51,397 bases of DNA. Source: Bacilli bacterium (GTDB lineage: Bacteria > Bacillota_I > Bacilli_A > RFN20 > CAG-826). This document shows positions 1-8,254 of the stretch, in pieces; the first letter of the stretch is position 1, and each line of letters begins with the position of its first letter. A model generated the notes under the pieces. It was not told the DNA's origin. It made no database searches and saw only the letters and a program-made list of their open reading frames with translations. The translations under genes and the position numbers were made by a program. The DNA lies in the NCBI GenBank assembly GCA_024695105.1, contig JAILIV010000046.1:1-51397 (forward strand). Reading direction: 5' to 3'.

Positions 1-1306
1 TGCCTTCGTCCTCAAAGCGTTCTTGGGCGACCAAGCCCCAACGGCGTTTCCGCATCGCGTCGCCGATGGCCTTGTGGATCTTCTCCTGCGCGTGGCGGCG
101 ATCCAAAAGCTCGCCTTTTTGCTCCACCAGCAAGGTTTCGGAGGCGATGGAGGCGCTAGGATCGGAAGCGGAGAACTTGTATTCGGGAACCCCTTGGCCA
201 AGTTCCGCCATAAGGGAGGCCAGGGCGAGATGGATCGTGTCGTACTCGGCCTTCTTCTCCAATAGTTCGCGGTTATCCGCAAGGCAATCCTTGTAACGGG
301 ATTCGATAAGGGGGAGAAGCTCATCCATATAACGGATTTTCTCCGACACGTGCACGTCTTCTTGCAGTTTTTCCCGAACCGCGCGGATATACTCATGCAT
401 CTCTTCGTAGGCTTCCGAAGAAGCGATTTCGATGGAACGGGCTTGGATGGAGAAGCCGATGACCTTGGTGCGGAGCCGCTCCAGCTCGAGCTCAGCCTCG
501 TCGGGCTTTTCCTGGCTTTGCATGATTTCCAGCAAATCGGATTCGAACACGCCAAGATAGGGATCCTCGATGTGGGTTTGCAACATGAGGACTTCCTTCT
601 TGCAGGGTTCTAACGCCTGGGCGTCTTTGGCTTCTTGCTCCAGCCGCTTGCCGATGTCGGAAATGATTTCCATGGCTTTGGGGTCGATGTCCCCAAGGCC
701 CTTCTTCTTTTTGAGGTTCTCGTGAAGCTCATCGCGGAGTTTCTCGACGCGTTGATGCTCTTTCTCCGTGTCCATGCCTTCCTGTTCCATTTGATAGAGC
801 AGGCTATCGATCTTGTCCAAATGGAAGCAGACCGAGGACAGGTCGGCCAAATCGCCAAGGCTCGCCTTCTGCAAGTCTTCCTTGGCCACCCCAAGGGTCT
901 GCGTGGAAATGGAGGCGAGCAGGCGCTTTTGCGCGTCTTGCTTACGCTGCTCGTCCATGTTCTCTAGCTGTTCGCGCAGCTGGTCGTAAGCTTTCTTCGC
1001 CTTGTTGGCTTGGGCCATCGATAGGTCGCGCAACTCATCGGCGCAATCCCCAATGGCGTCACGTACCGCGTCTTTTGCCATGATGGCGGCCCGCCCACAA
1101 TCTTTCATGGCTTGCAAAGCGCCCGTGGCGGCGCCCACCATGCTCGCGGCGGCACCGGCCACTCCAGCTGCTGCGGCCCCTACCCCTGCGGCGGCTACGC
1201 CAACGGCGGTTGCCGCGCCGAGTGCGGCTCCTGCCACGGCGATGGCGGCGGGTGCGGCGACAACCGCGCCTGCGATGCCGAGTGCTACTTCTCCTTCTCC
1301 GGACAT
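1..1306 (-). CDS. Ala/Gly-rich, coiled-coil protein of the AAA+/kinase operon (C-terminus beyond window)
   Basis: The frame is open from an ATG at 1306 to the left edge, so at least 435 codons are present and the C-terminus is missing. AGGAGG at 1314-1319 lies seven bases before the ATG and fixes the start. Residues 5 to about 65 are almost only Ala, Gly and Val, with glycine-zipper-like spacing, suggesting membrane insertion or self-packing. The rest is strongly charged and heptad-like, with many Glu, Lys, Leu and Gln, and is predicted to be long helices or coiled coil. It is the last visible gene of the minus-strand operon, 15 bases after the kinase stop. No family is recognised. It may be a membrane-active or scaffold effector of the kinase, but that is inference. 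Confidence 0.85.
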   Translation of the reverse strand, partial: MSGEGEVALGIAGAVVAAPAAIAVAGAALGAATAVGVAAAGVGAAAAGVAGAAASMVGAATGALQAMKDCGRAAIMAKDAVRDAIGDCADELRDLSMAQANKAKKAYDQLREQLENMDEQRKQDAQKRLLASISTQTLGVAKEDLQKASLGDLADLSSVCFHLDKIDSLLYQMEQEGMDTEKEHQRVEKLRDELHENLKKKKGLGDIDPKAMEIISDIGKRLEQEAKDAQALEPCKKEVLMLQTHIEDPYLGVFESDLLEIMQSQEKPDEAELELERLRTKVIGFSIQARSIEIASSEAYEEMHEYIRAVREKLQEDVHVSEKIRYMDELLPLIESRYKDCLADNRELLEKKAEYDTIHLALASLMAELGQGVPEYKFSASDPSASIASETLLVEQKGELLDRRHAQEKIHKAIGDAMRKRRWGLVAQERFEDEG

Positions 1307-1321
1307 ATCTATTCCTCCTGA

Positions 1322-3427
1322 TTATGCGATGTTGGTAAAGCGCCCCGCCCACAGTTTGAAGACGGGGTCTTTCAAGGCCTTGGCAAATGCCTGCTCGGTA
1401 TTAGATTGGGCCAAAGCCTTCTTCGCAAATTCGTCGATGCTCGCGCAGCCTTGGTATAGCGGCACTTTCTCCGTCATGCAATAGACGACGGCGGGGCGAA
1501 GCGCGATGGAAGATTCCTTACGCACGGCTGCCTCCAATGCGGCGTTATTCCCGCCTTCAAGCGAAAGCAAGAAGAAGAACGTACCACCTTCTTCGTATAA
1601 GGCTTCTAGTCCCTTCTCCCCCTTCGCGTAGGCCTCGTTTTGGGCCAGTACGAACTCCGCGACGTTATGGACGGTTTTTGATCCGACACGCGCCTCGGCG
1701 TGGCCAAGCAAGACGAAGCTCAGACGCTGCAAGAAGCGCGCGTCGTTTTCCTTCATCGCCTCGCGGTACACCTTTTTGCATAGTTCCTCCGACAGTTTCC
1801 CTTGCTTCATGAAAATGGCTTGAAGATAAGGGGCGCGGGAAGAAAGGTAGCTCGGCGCGGGGACGAGGGCGGAAAGCCCATCCAAATAATCCTTTAGGCC
1901 CATGGGGCGAAGACGGAGGTAGAACACGTCCGCGTTGCGGAAATAATTGAGCACCACGTCGGCCCACTCCTCATCGTTGCATTTCGGGAAGCCCTTCTTT
2001 AGATGGTCGAGTTCCTTCACCAATCCGTCGTTTCCTTCGGATTTGGCATACATCGTCAAAATCTCATAACGGAACATCGCGGGCATCAATGGGAAATCGG
2101 GATGAGCATATATATGCTCAAAGAACGCTTTAACCGATGGGAAAAGCGTGCCAAACGCAGATAGACCCATCGAAGGGTCTAAGGCATGAAGCAACCGCGT
2201 CACGCGGTTATACAACGGCTCATGGGAGGAAAGGATCACCCGCACTTCCGCAGCGGTGGATTGTAGGCCCGAATCCAATAGGTGTTGCACCAGCAAACGT
2301 TCTTTGCTGGGCGCGGGGGCGCTTGCGGAAAGCACCACTTCCAAGCCATTCCAATCCGAATTCAGGAGCGAGGCCAAGTCCTTTAACGTGGTCACGTGCT
2401 TGCCCTTATACTCGAACGAGCGGATTTTGGGGTTGTTCTCGGCAAAGCGCGCGTCGGTGGCGTTGCCACGGAACGGGGCGGGGTCTTTTAGCCAGGAGGC
2501 AACCGCCGCGTAATCGGCGCGGTCTTTGGCTTTGGTGCGTGTGAGCACGGTGATGAGGTCGCGGATATCCGAATCGATGTCGGTAGGCAGAATAAGCTCC
2601 CCTTCCGCGCGAAGCTCGGCGATCGCGGCGGTGTCGAGCACGTCGAAGTACTCATCGCTGCCATGGGAAATGTAACGGAGGGTCATGCCAAAGGAGAACA
2701 TGTCCGACTCCTTCATGATGATGGAAGGGACGTTGGTGCATTCCGGAGCCGCGTATTTGGGGGTCATGCGGCGATCGTTTTTGATGTTTTTGCGCCCGTC
2801 GAGGAAGCGGGCGATGTCGTAATCGCCTAAGACGATATGGCGGCCATCATCGGTCATATAGACGTTTTGGGGCTTCACGTCGCCGTGGATGAGGTCGGCT
2901 TCGTGCAGGGCGTGCAATGCTTCGTTAAGCTCCTCGATAACCGTTTTAAGCATGGGCTCTGAAGGGCCGCGGTGCTTTTCCAAACTCCCATGCCGATAGA
3001 AGGGGGCGATTTCGTAATAACGTCCATCGGAAGTCGTGCCATCCGCAAGGATAGGCATCAAATACGGGCAATTGATTTTCTTTAAGGCCTCGCGCACTTT
3101 CCTCTCCGCGCCCATAAAGCCAGGGAAGAAGACTTTGGCGACATAACGCTTGTCTTGTTTCTTCACCCCATAAAGCTGGGCTTGGCCGCTGGGGGTGCGC
3201 GTCACCAAGGTCCGCACGATCTCATAGCCATCGCCCAAAACGGTCCCTGCGGGGTATTCTTCCGCGATCCCGAGGGCCTCAGGCTGCCCCAAAAGCGCCT
3301 CATCCCCCGTAGGCTCCACCACCGTCGCCCCCGTTTCTAGAAGCGTGGCGTCGGTTTCGACTCGGGTGGCGTCGGTTTCGACTTGGGTGGCTTGCCCAAG
3401 ATAAAGGTCTTTGTTTTCTTCGGGCAT
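1322..3427 (-). CDS. Hanks-type Ser/Thr protein kinase with Thr-repeat N-terminus
   Basis: This 701-residue protein has a cytoplasmic kinase domain at about residues 60-320. Visible motifs are the VAK lysine (K98), HGDVKPQN (catalytic D183, K185, N188), DYD in place of DFG (202-204) and AAPE (226-229). All catalytic residues are present, but the Gly-rich loop is degenerate (TRTPSGQ). The first 40 residues are a threonine-rich tail with repeats of the type VETDAT. Residues 330-701 look all-helical and match nothing I recognise. No membrane segment is seen, unlike PknB-type receptors. I chose the ATG at 3427 because GGAGG lies 9 bases upstream; a 24-residue longer frame overlaps the previous gene and has no such site. 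The start lies just after the membrane-protein stop, so the genes are likely co-translated. Substrates are unknown. Confidence 0.88.
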   Translation of the reverse strand: MPEENKDLYLGQATQVETDATRVETDATLLETGATVVEPTGDEALLGQPEALGIAEEYPAGTVLGDGYEIVRTLVTRTPSGQAQLYGVKKQDKRYVAKVFFPGFMGAERKVREALKKINCPYLMPILADGTTSDGRYYEIAPFYRHGSLEKHRGPSEPMLKTVIEELNEALHALHEADLIHGDVKPQNVYMTDDGRHIVLGDYDIARFLDGRKNIKNDRRMTPKYAAPECTNVPSIIMKESDMFSFGMTLRYISHGSDEYFDVLDTAAIAELRAEGELILPTDIDSDIRDLITVLTRTKAKDRADYAAVASWLKDPAPFRGNATDARFAENNPKIRSFEYKGKHVTTLKDLASLLNSDWNGLEVVLSASAPAPSKERLLVQHLLDSGLQSTAAEVRVILSSHEPLYNRVTRLLHALDPSMGLSAFGTLFPSVKAFFEHIYAHPDFPLMPAMFRYEILTMYAKSEGNDGLVKELDHLKKGFPKCNDEEWADVVLNYFRNADVFYLRLRPMGLKDYLDGLSALVPAPSYLSSRAPYLQAIFMKQGKLSEELCKKVYREAMKENDARFLQRLSFVLLGHAEARVGSKTVHNVAEFVLAQNEAYAKGEKGLEALYEEGGTFFFLLSLEGGNNAALEAAVRKESSIALRPAVVYCMTEKVPLYQGCASIDEFAKKALAQSNTEQAFAKALKDPVFKLWAGRFTNIA
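3345..3383 (-). repeat. Tandem 21-bp repeat encoding VETDA(T) units in the kinase N-terminus
   Basis: Two 18-base identical copies (3345-3362 and 3366-3383) stand 21 bases apart, in frame, and encode seven-residue units TQVETDA and TRVETDA. A third, degenerate unit (TLLETGA) and a fourth (TVVEPT) follow in the protein. The period of exactly seven codons points to in-frame duplication. Threonine next to acidic residues resembles phospho-acceptor peptides of the kind bound by FHA domains, but no FHA protein is visible in this window. Confidence 0.9.
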
Positions 3428-3428
3428 G

Positions 3429-5363
3429 TCAGAAGTCCTCCATGACGTAGCTAAGCCAATGCGCCCCATAGCAAATGGCGAACACGAACACCTCGCCATA
3501 GATGGCTAGCCCAATGAGGTGGCCACCATGGCAGTTGAGCATCATCATGGTCACCATCGGGAAGGCCAAAGCCATAAATAACGTGGTGTAAGGGAACATC
3601 ACCTCGCCACGGGCCCAACCAAACATCGGGATGGGCTTTTTGCCATTGTTCCGGCAGAACAGGAACGGGAAGAGGAAAAACGGCACCATGGCGATTAAGG
3701 AAAGGGCGATGGTTTGCCCATCCAAGATCCCCGCGTAATACCCAGGGAAGCCCGTCGACAGCACCAAGAACACCAAATAGGCGTCCACGGTCGTCCAGAA
3801 GAAACGCGTGGTCAGCGAGGGAGATCGGAAACGGTTCTCGGGGTCGACCAAATCCGAAATGCCACCGCGAAGGAAACCAAGTAGCACAGAAGAGCCGCCT
3901 AGGAATAGCAGCACGTAAATAATCTGAAGGGTGATATGCCCCCATAAGGCAAAGGAGAACGGCGCGGTGCCTTCGTATACCTCGGGCCACAGATAGAACC
4001 AGCTACGGGTCCACTTTTGCATAAGCAACGCCACGGCGAAGAGGACCATCGGGACGAGGATATGAGTCAAAGTCTCCCATAGGAAACGGGTAAAATAGGC
4101 GCCAAACGGCATTTTCTGTTTGAGGAAGCGGTCCGCGGAAGGCTTGGCCAAATACCCATAGCCAAACAGGCTAAGCCCCACGGCGGCGTAAAGAAGAAGC
4201 GCCCATGGGTTCCACGAACTTACCCCCGTGGCCTCGTCAACAAGCGAAAAGCTCTGGGGGACGTAGGACATAAGCAGGAGGCCCGCCAAAACCTCCAAGA
4301 GCAAAAAGGCGTAGTACGTGCGCTTCCTTTCCTGCAGGAAAAATTGGAACAAGAAACCGACGAGGCAGACGATGCCCCATTGGAGCACCCCCCACCAATA
4401 AGAACCCTCGAACCGGAAATAGCATAGCGGGGCGGCGAAGACCATAACGACACGGAGAACGCCAGAGGCGATCAAGGATAGGCCTTTGACGGCGTTATAG
4501 TCCGGATGGTCGCGGAATAGTTTGGTGGGCAAAACGTCGGTGACGATGCGGATCGTAAGGGCGGCCAAAACATAGGAGAGGAGCATGAAGAAGGGCACCC
4601 AGCCCGTCGCATAGGCCCCTTCCGTCCACCCAGGGATCAAAGGCAACAAAAACCCTAGCCCGAAAGAAAGCACGCACGCCACGCCCAAAAGGATGAGTCC
4701 CGGCAAAATGCCCAAGATGAAGAAGCGTCTCCATTTCTCCTTTTGGGTGGCGCGCAAGGCATCGGCTTGCTCCTTGGCCTCAATCGCGTCTTCCTTGGTT
4801 TGAAGCGCCTTTTGGGAATAGGCGTACCGCGGCGGGTATTTCCCCACTTCCTTCACGTCGTCCACGTCATAGGAAACCTTGGGATCCACGACTTCGAACG
4901 GACTGGCGTATTGGGGCAACGAAGCGACCGCGTTGGGGATGCTGGGGCAAGAAGAGAACGCGGCGAGGAAGGAACGGGCCTTGTCCTCGGTGCTTAAGTC
5001 GATTCTCCCTTTTACGAAGTATTTGCTTTCTTTAAGCAAGGCGGAGTAGTCCTTGGGATGGGCGGAGTCTTTCCGCGCCTTGTCCATGGCCTCATACACC
5101 TTTTCGTAGGCTTCGCTATAGGAAGCCATCTCTTCCGGGGTTTTCGACTTGAAGACGTTGGGGGGCATCACCTGCACCGAAGCGTCGCGTATGCCGGGCA
5201 TCTGACGGAAGGCGGCGACGAGGTTCTCGCCCCGCTGCTGGGCCACCGCCTTTTGCAAGGCGTCTTTGGTGGACGGGGAAACCACCTTGCCGAAAAGGGT
5301 AAGGAACTTCTCGGTCGCCTCGCTTCCTTGGGAGGCTATTTTCTCGTATTTGGGATCCATCAT
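3429..5363 (-). CDS. Multi-pass membrane protein between phosphatase and kinase genes
   Basis: This 644-residue protein has a soluble N-terminal half (about 1-215) rich in charged helices, followed by a Lys/Arg-flanked run of about ten or more hydrophobic segments from residue 218 to the C-terminus. The ATG at 5363 overlaps the TGA of the PP2C gene by four bases (ATGA), so translation is probably coupled. The stop lies one base before the kinase start codon. I recognise no transporter motif. Sitting between a PP2C phosphatase and a Ser/Thr kinase, it is the natural candidate for the membrane sensor or anchor of this operon, which is inference from order alone. Confidence 0.85.
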   Translation of the reverse strand: MMDPKYEKIASQGSEATEKFLTLFGKVVSPSTKDALQKAVAQQRGENLVAAFRQMPGIRDASVQVMPPNVFKSKTPEEMASYSEAYEKVYEAMDKARKDSAHPKDYSALLKESKYFVKGRIDLSTEDKARSFLAAFSSCPSIPNAVASLPQYASPFEVVDPKVSYDVDDVKEVGKYPPRYAYSQKALQTKEDAIEAKEQADALRATQKEKWRRFFILGILPGLILLGVACVLSFGLGFLLPLIPGWTEGAYATGWVPFFMLLSYVLAALTIRIVTDVLPTKLFRDHPDYNAVKGLSLIASGVLRVVMVFAAPLCYFRFEGSYWWGVLQWGIVCLVGFLFQFFLQERKRTYYAFLLLEVLAGLLLMSYVPQSFSLVDEATGVSSWNPWALLLYAAVGLSLFGYGYLAKPSADRFLKQKMPFGAYFTRFLWETLTHILVPMVLFAVALLMQKWTRSWFYLWPEVYEGTAPFSFALWGHITLQIIYVLLFLGGSSVLLGFLRGGISDLVDPENRFRSPSLTTRFFWTTVDAYLVFLVLSTGFPGYYAGILDGQTIALSLIAMVPFFLFPFLFCRNNGKKPIPMFGWARGEVMFPYTTLFMALAFPMVTMMMLNCHGGHLIGLAIYGEVFVFAICYGAHWLSYVMEDF

Positions 5364-6067
5364 AGTTCACACAAGGCCAAGGTATAGTTATCCAAAGATA
5401 CCCTCCGCCCCACTTCCTCGACGATATGGTCGAATTGCTCCTTCCCGTCCATGCTCTGCCTCAAGATATCCTCCAAATCAAGGAAGGGGATGGTGGAGGT
5501 GATGCCATCGCTGGTGATGAGAACCACGTCCCCGGGAACCAGATCCGCCTTTTGGATATGAAAATCTCCCCGAAGCAATCCAGGCTGTCCGAGGCAATAG
5601 GTGATAAACCCATGCACGTCCAACCCATATTCGTAAACGTTTGGGGTCGTGGAGTCGTCCATGGACACCTGTCTTAGATGGCCATGGGAATAAAGTAAGG
5701 ATATGGAATCGCCAAGGTTAAAAAAGTAATACCCGTCGTTCAAACGGGCGATGCCCACCAAGGTGGAGAAAGGGCCTTTTTCGGCAGGGCCTTGTTGTTG
5801 CCCCGCCACGTCCAAATGCGCCTGCATTAACGCGGAGCGGAGCGCCTCCTCGTCCATATCGGAACGGAACGCCTTGGCTAACGAATAGGCGCCGACGGAG
5901 GAGGCGACTTCCCCGCGTGGGGATCCCCCTACCCCGTCCAGCACCGCGACGAACTCCACGTCCTGCCGGGAAAGGTTGGCTTCGTTAAGGAAAACCTCCC
6001 CTCCCACGACGAGGGCGTCTTCGTTGTTGGGGCGTTGCCCTATGGCGGTCATCGCATGGACGGTCAT
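5360..6067 (-). CDS. PP2C-family Ser/Thr protein phosphatase
   Basis: This 235-residue protein matches a minimal bacterial PP2C catalytic domain with no extension. Motifs in order are RPNNEDA (metal-binding Asp), AVLDGVGG near residue 43, a central GDS, and SDGIT near residue 190. The closing G-x-x-D-N segment is weak: the end reads VSLDNYTLALCEL, which still carries the D-N pair. It starts by overlapping the AAA+ stop (one base shared at 6067) and ends overlapping the membrane-protein start, so it is co-translated with both. It probably removes phosphates placed by the kinase encoded two genes downstream. Family assignment is firm; the substrate is inferred. Confidence 0.9.
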   Translation of the reverse strand: MTVHAMTAIGQRPNNEDALVVGGEVFLNEANLSRQDVEFVAVLDGVGGSPRGEVASSVGAYSLAKAFRSDMDEEALRSALMQAHLDVAGQQQGPAEKGPFSTLVGIARLNDGYYFFNLGDSISLLYSHGHLRQVSMDDSTTPNVYEYGLDVHGFITYCLGQPGLLRGDFHIQKADLVPGDVVLITSDGITSTIPFLDLEDILRQSMDGKEQFDHIVEEVGRRVSLDNYTLALCEL

Positions 6068-8091
6068 TATTCTAGGATCAACGTTCCTCGGCTATCTTCG
6101 ATCTTGATGTCTTCAATCTGTAGCGAAGACACCTCGCGTCCCGCCAAAAGCTCGGCGGCCACGTGGGCGGAGATGGGGTTCAAAACGAATTTCTCGATGA
6201 CGTTGCCCACGCCGCGGCCACCATCGGCCAAATGCTTCGCGATTTCCACGCGCAGACTTTGCTTCGCCTTATCGCCAAAACTGATTTCGATGTGACGGTC
6301 TTGCCCAGCGGCGTTGGAGATAATGCCGTCAAGCTGCTTCTCCATAATCTCGTAGGCGGTTTTCTCGTCGATGTATTCGAAGACGATGAAGTTCTCGCCG
6401 ATGCGGTTTTTGATTTCCTTGCGCCCTAGTTCGTGGTCGAAATGGTAATCCACGCGGGCCAACACTTCGTCCCGGTAGGCGTCGTAGGTATGCTCGGGGT
6501 CGGGATGGACGACCCAATCTTCGTACTTCAAATCGTATTTCTTTTCGGAAACGATCGCGGATTTGCCGCTGAAACCGATGTTGGAGGTGAAGATGATCAA
6601 CGTGTCGGAGAAGAATACCGTGTCTCCATGGCTGTCGGTCAAACGGCCATCCTCCAAAATTTGGAGGAACTTATCCATGATGTTGGGATGGGCCTTCTCG
6701 ATTTCGTCGAAGAGAAGAATGGAAAAGGGATGTTGCTTCACCGCATTGGTGAGCTCGCCGCCTTCCTCATAACCGATATAGCCCGGGGCGGCCCCTAATA
6801 GCCTTTGGTCGGAGGCTGGGTCGCGGAACTCCGACATATCGAAGCGGATTAAGGCCTCCTCGGTGCCGAAGAGCCATTCCGCCAACGTCTTCGCCAGCTC
6901 GGTTTTGCCTACGCCCGTAGGACCTGCGAGGAACATGACGCCACGCGGCTTGTTGGAAGAGGAGGAATGCTGCAAGCCCGAGAAGCCCAAGACGGAACGC
7001 TTGATGATGTCTTCGGCCTGAAGGACGGCATGGTTTTGCCCTTTGACCCTCTTGCGTATATCTTTGTCCAATGAACCAAGGCGGTTCACGGGATCGACCT
7101 CGGACTCATTCGCGGTCCAGGGATTCTTCACCACGCCGAACTTAAACCGGTGGATGGCTTGTTCCATCGAGGAAAGGCCGTAGCCATCCTCTTTGTCCTC
7201 GATGATGTTGCAAATGCTTTCGATGTCGCAGTTCTTCAATCCTTCGGTGAGGCTGGAGAAGCGGTTCTTCATCTTCTTCCACTCCTCGGGGTCCATCTTG
7301 GCGACTTCCGGAGATTGCTCGAAACGCTGCTCGAAATAGGCCGCGCGGAAGGCTTTCTCCGGCTCAGCGATGACAAGCGACTTGATGCGTTGGTTGCCCA
7401 CGTAAAACCACGCGGGGATGTCGTTGGCCTTGTCCACGACGAGAATGACGACATTGGGCAAGAAGGTTTGGTTGCCCGATTCGTCCTTTTGGGCGCCAGG
7501 GCCCTTCTCCCCATCTTTCACCGCGAGGAAAAGCTCCGAATAGAAATACTCTTCTTGGTCGGAAAGGTGGTCGGGACGGGTCGTATAGCGGGAAGCCAAT
7601 TCCATGACGAAGGCCACCGCGCCTTGGGTGTTGCGCATCGAGCGGCGGATGATCTCGGTCGCCCCGCCGAACTTGGATTGGCCACGGTCATATCCGGCGT
7701 TGACGGTGAACAAGGAAGCGAAGGTCCCAGGGCCGATTTGGGTGGTTTGCTGGGGCTCGACTTGGCCCATGCCCGTCGTGCCGACCCCTTCGGCTTGGCC
7801 GATGCCTTGGTCGTTGTCCATCACGTCCTTGTTGAAACGCTTGAATTCTTTCTCGAAGTCCGGGTCGAAGCGGTTATAGAAGCCATCCACTTGGTTGAAG
7901 AAGACCACGGAATGATAACCATACCCGCGCAGCTTCTCGTAAAGGATTTGGTCGACGCCATAAAGGCGGGCGTCTTCTTCCCCCTCTAGCGGGTGGAGGT
8001 CGGAAATATCCCCCTCGAGGATGATGCCGGATTTGTGGCGGATGAAAAAATCCAAATCCTGCTGCCATTTCGGTGCTTCCAGTTTCGCCAT
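6067..8091 (-). CDS. AAA+ ATPase, ClpA/ClpB C-terminal type, with degenerate N-terminal AAA-like domain
   Basis: This 674-residue protein has a full ClpB-like second AAA+ module: Walker A GPTGVGKT (residues 390-397), Walker B ILLFDEIEKAH (D462, E463), the IGYEEGG pore segment (about 439-445) and sensor-1 FTSN. It ends in a Clp D2-small-like domain. Residues 10-260 look like an earlier AAA fold that has lost its P-loop. A sensor-like strand VVILVVD is followed by NQRIKSLVIAEPEKAF, which resembles the arginine-finger and small-domain entry of AAA proteins. No ClpP-docking loop is obvious. AAGGAGAG five bases before the ATG supports the start. It heads the minus-strand operon with PP2C, membrane protein, kinase and coiled-coil genes, suggesting a remodelling machine under phospho-control. 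Confidence 0.88.
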   Translation of the reverse strand: MAKLEAPKWQQDLDFFIRHKSGIILEGDISDLHPLEGEEDARLYGVDQILYEKLRGYGYHSVVFFNQVDGFYNRFDPDFEKEFKRFNKDVMDNDQGIGQAEGVGTTGMGQVEPQQTTQIGPGTFASLFTVNAGYDRGQSKFGGATEIIRRSMRNTQGAVAFVMELASRYTTRPDHLSDQEEYFYSELFLAVKDGEKGPGAQKDESGNQTFLPNVVILVVDKANDIPAWFYVGNQRIKSLVIAEPEKAFRAAYFEQRFEQSPEVAKMDPEEWKKMKNRFSSLTEGLKNCDIESICNIIEDKEDGYGLSSMEQAIHRFKFGVVKNPWTANESEVDPVNRLGSLDKDIRKRVKGQNHAVLQAEDIIKRSVLGFSGLQHSSSSNKPRGVMFLAGPTGVGKTELAKTLAEWLFGTEEALIRFDMSEFRDPASDQRLLGAAPGYIGYEEGGELTNAVKQHPFSILLFDEIEKAHPNIMDKFLQILEDGRLTDSHGDTVFFSDTLIIFTSNIGFSGKSAIVSEKKYDLKYEDWVVHPDPEHTYDAYRDEVLARVDYHFDHELGRKEIKNRIGENFIVFEYIDEKTAYEIMEKQLDGIISNAAGQDRHIEISFGDKAKQSLRVEIAKHLADGGRGVGNVIEKFVLNPISAHVAAELLAGREVSSLQIEDIKIEDSRGTLILE

Positions 8092-8132
8092 GCTAGCTCT
8101 CCTTGAAACGTTGCTTTCGCTATATCTTTTTA

Positions 8133-8161
8133 ATCCTAAGTCCCCCGCTTTTATTAATCAA
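8133..8161 (-). promoter_or_regulatory. Predicted promoter of the AAA+/PP2C/kinase operon
   Basis: On the minus strand TTGATT (8156-8161) and TAGGAT (8133-8138) are separated by 17 bases, and the leader to the ATG at 8091 is about 35 bases with a good ribosome site. This is a reasonable but not perfect sigma-A match. Confidence 0.5.
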
Positions 8162-8167
8162 TAAAAG
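8148..8167. promoter_or_regulatory. Perfect inverted repeat over the -35 box (possible operator)
   Basis: CTTTTATT and AATAAAAG form 8-base perfect arms around AATC and cover the predicted -35 hexamer of the AAA+ operon. A GGGGCGCCCC palindrome follows at 8171-8180. No U-tract suggests a terminator, so an operator is the simpler reading. The cognate regulator is unknown. Confidence 0.4.
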
Positions 8168-8254
8168 ATAGGGGCGCCCCCGTTTCCGTCGCAAAAAGAC
8201 ATTGGTGACCGGCCTAAGGAAAACCGCTACCCTATAAGACGCGAGGAAGTTGAT

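Noticed and set aside
3345..3383. Short repeats considered as a CRISPR array
   Set aside because: Only two exact 18-base copies with 3-base spacers, in frame in a coding region; they encode a peptide repeat.
7150..7989. 279-codon plus-strand frame opposite the AAA+ gene
   Set aside because: Shadow of the AAA+ gene; Asp/Val/Leu-rich antisense composition and no start signals.
1..8091. Type VI secretion-like operon
   Set aside because: Kinase, PP2C and ClpB-like genes alone are not enough; there are no sheath, tube, baseplate or VgrG genes, and the organism appears Gram-positive.
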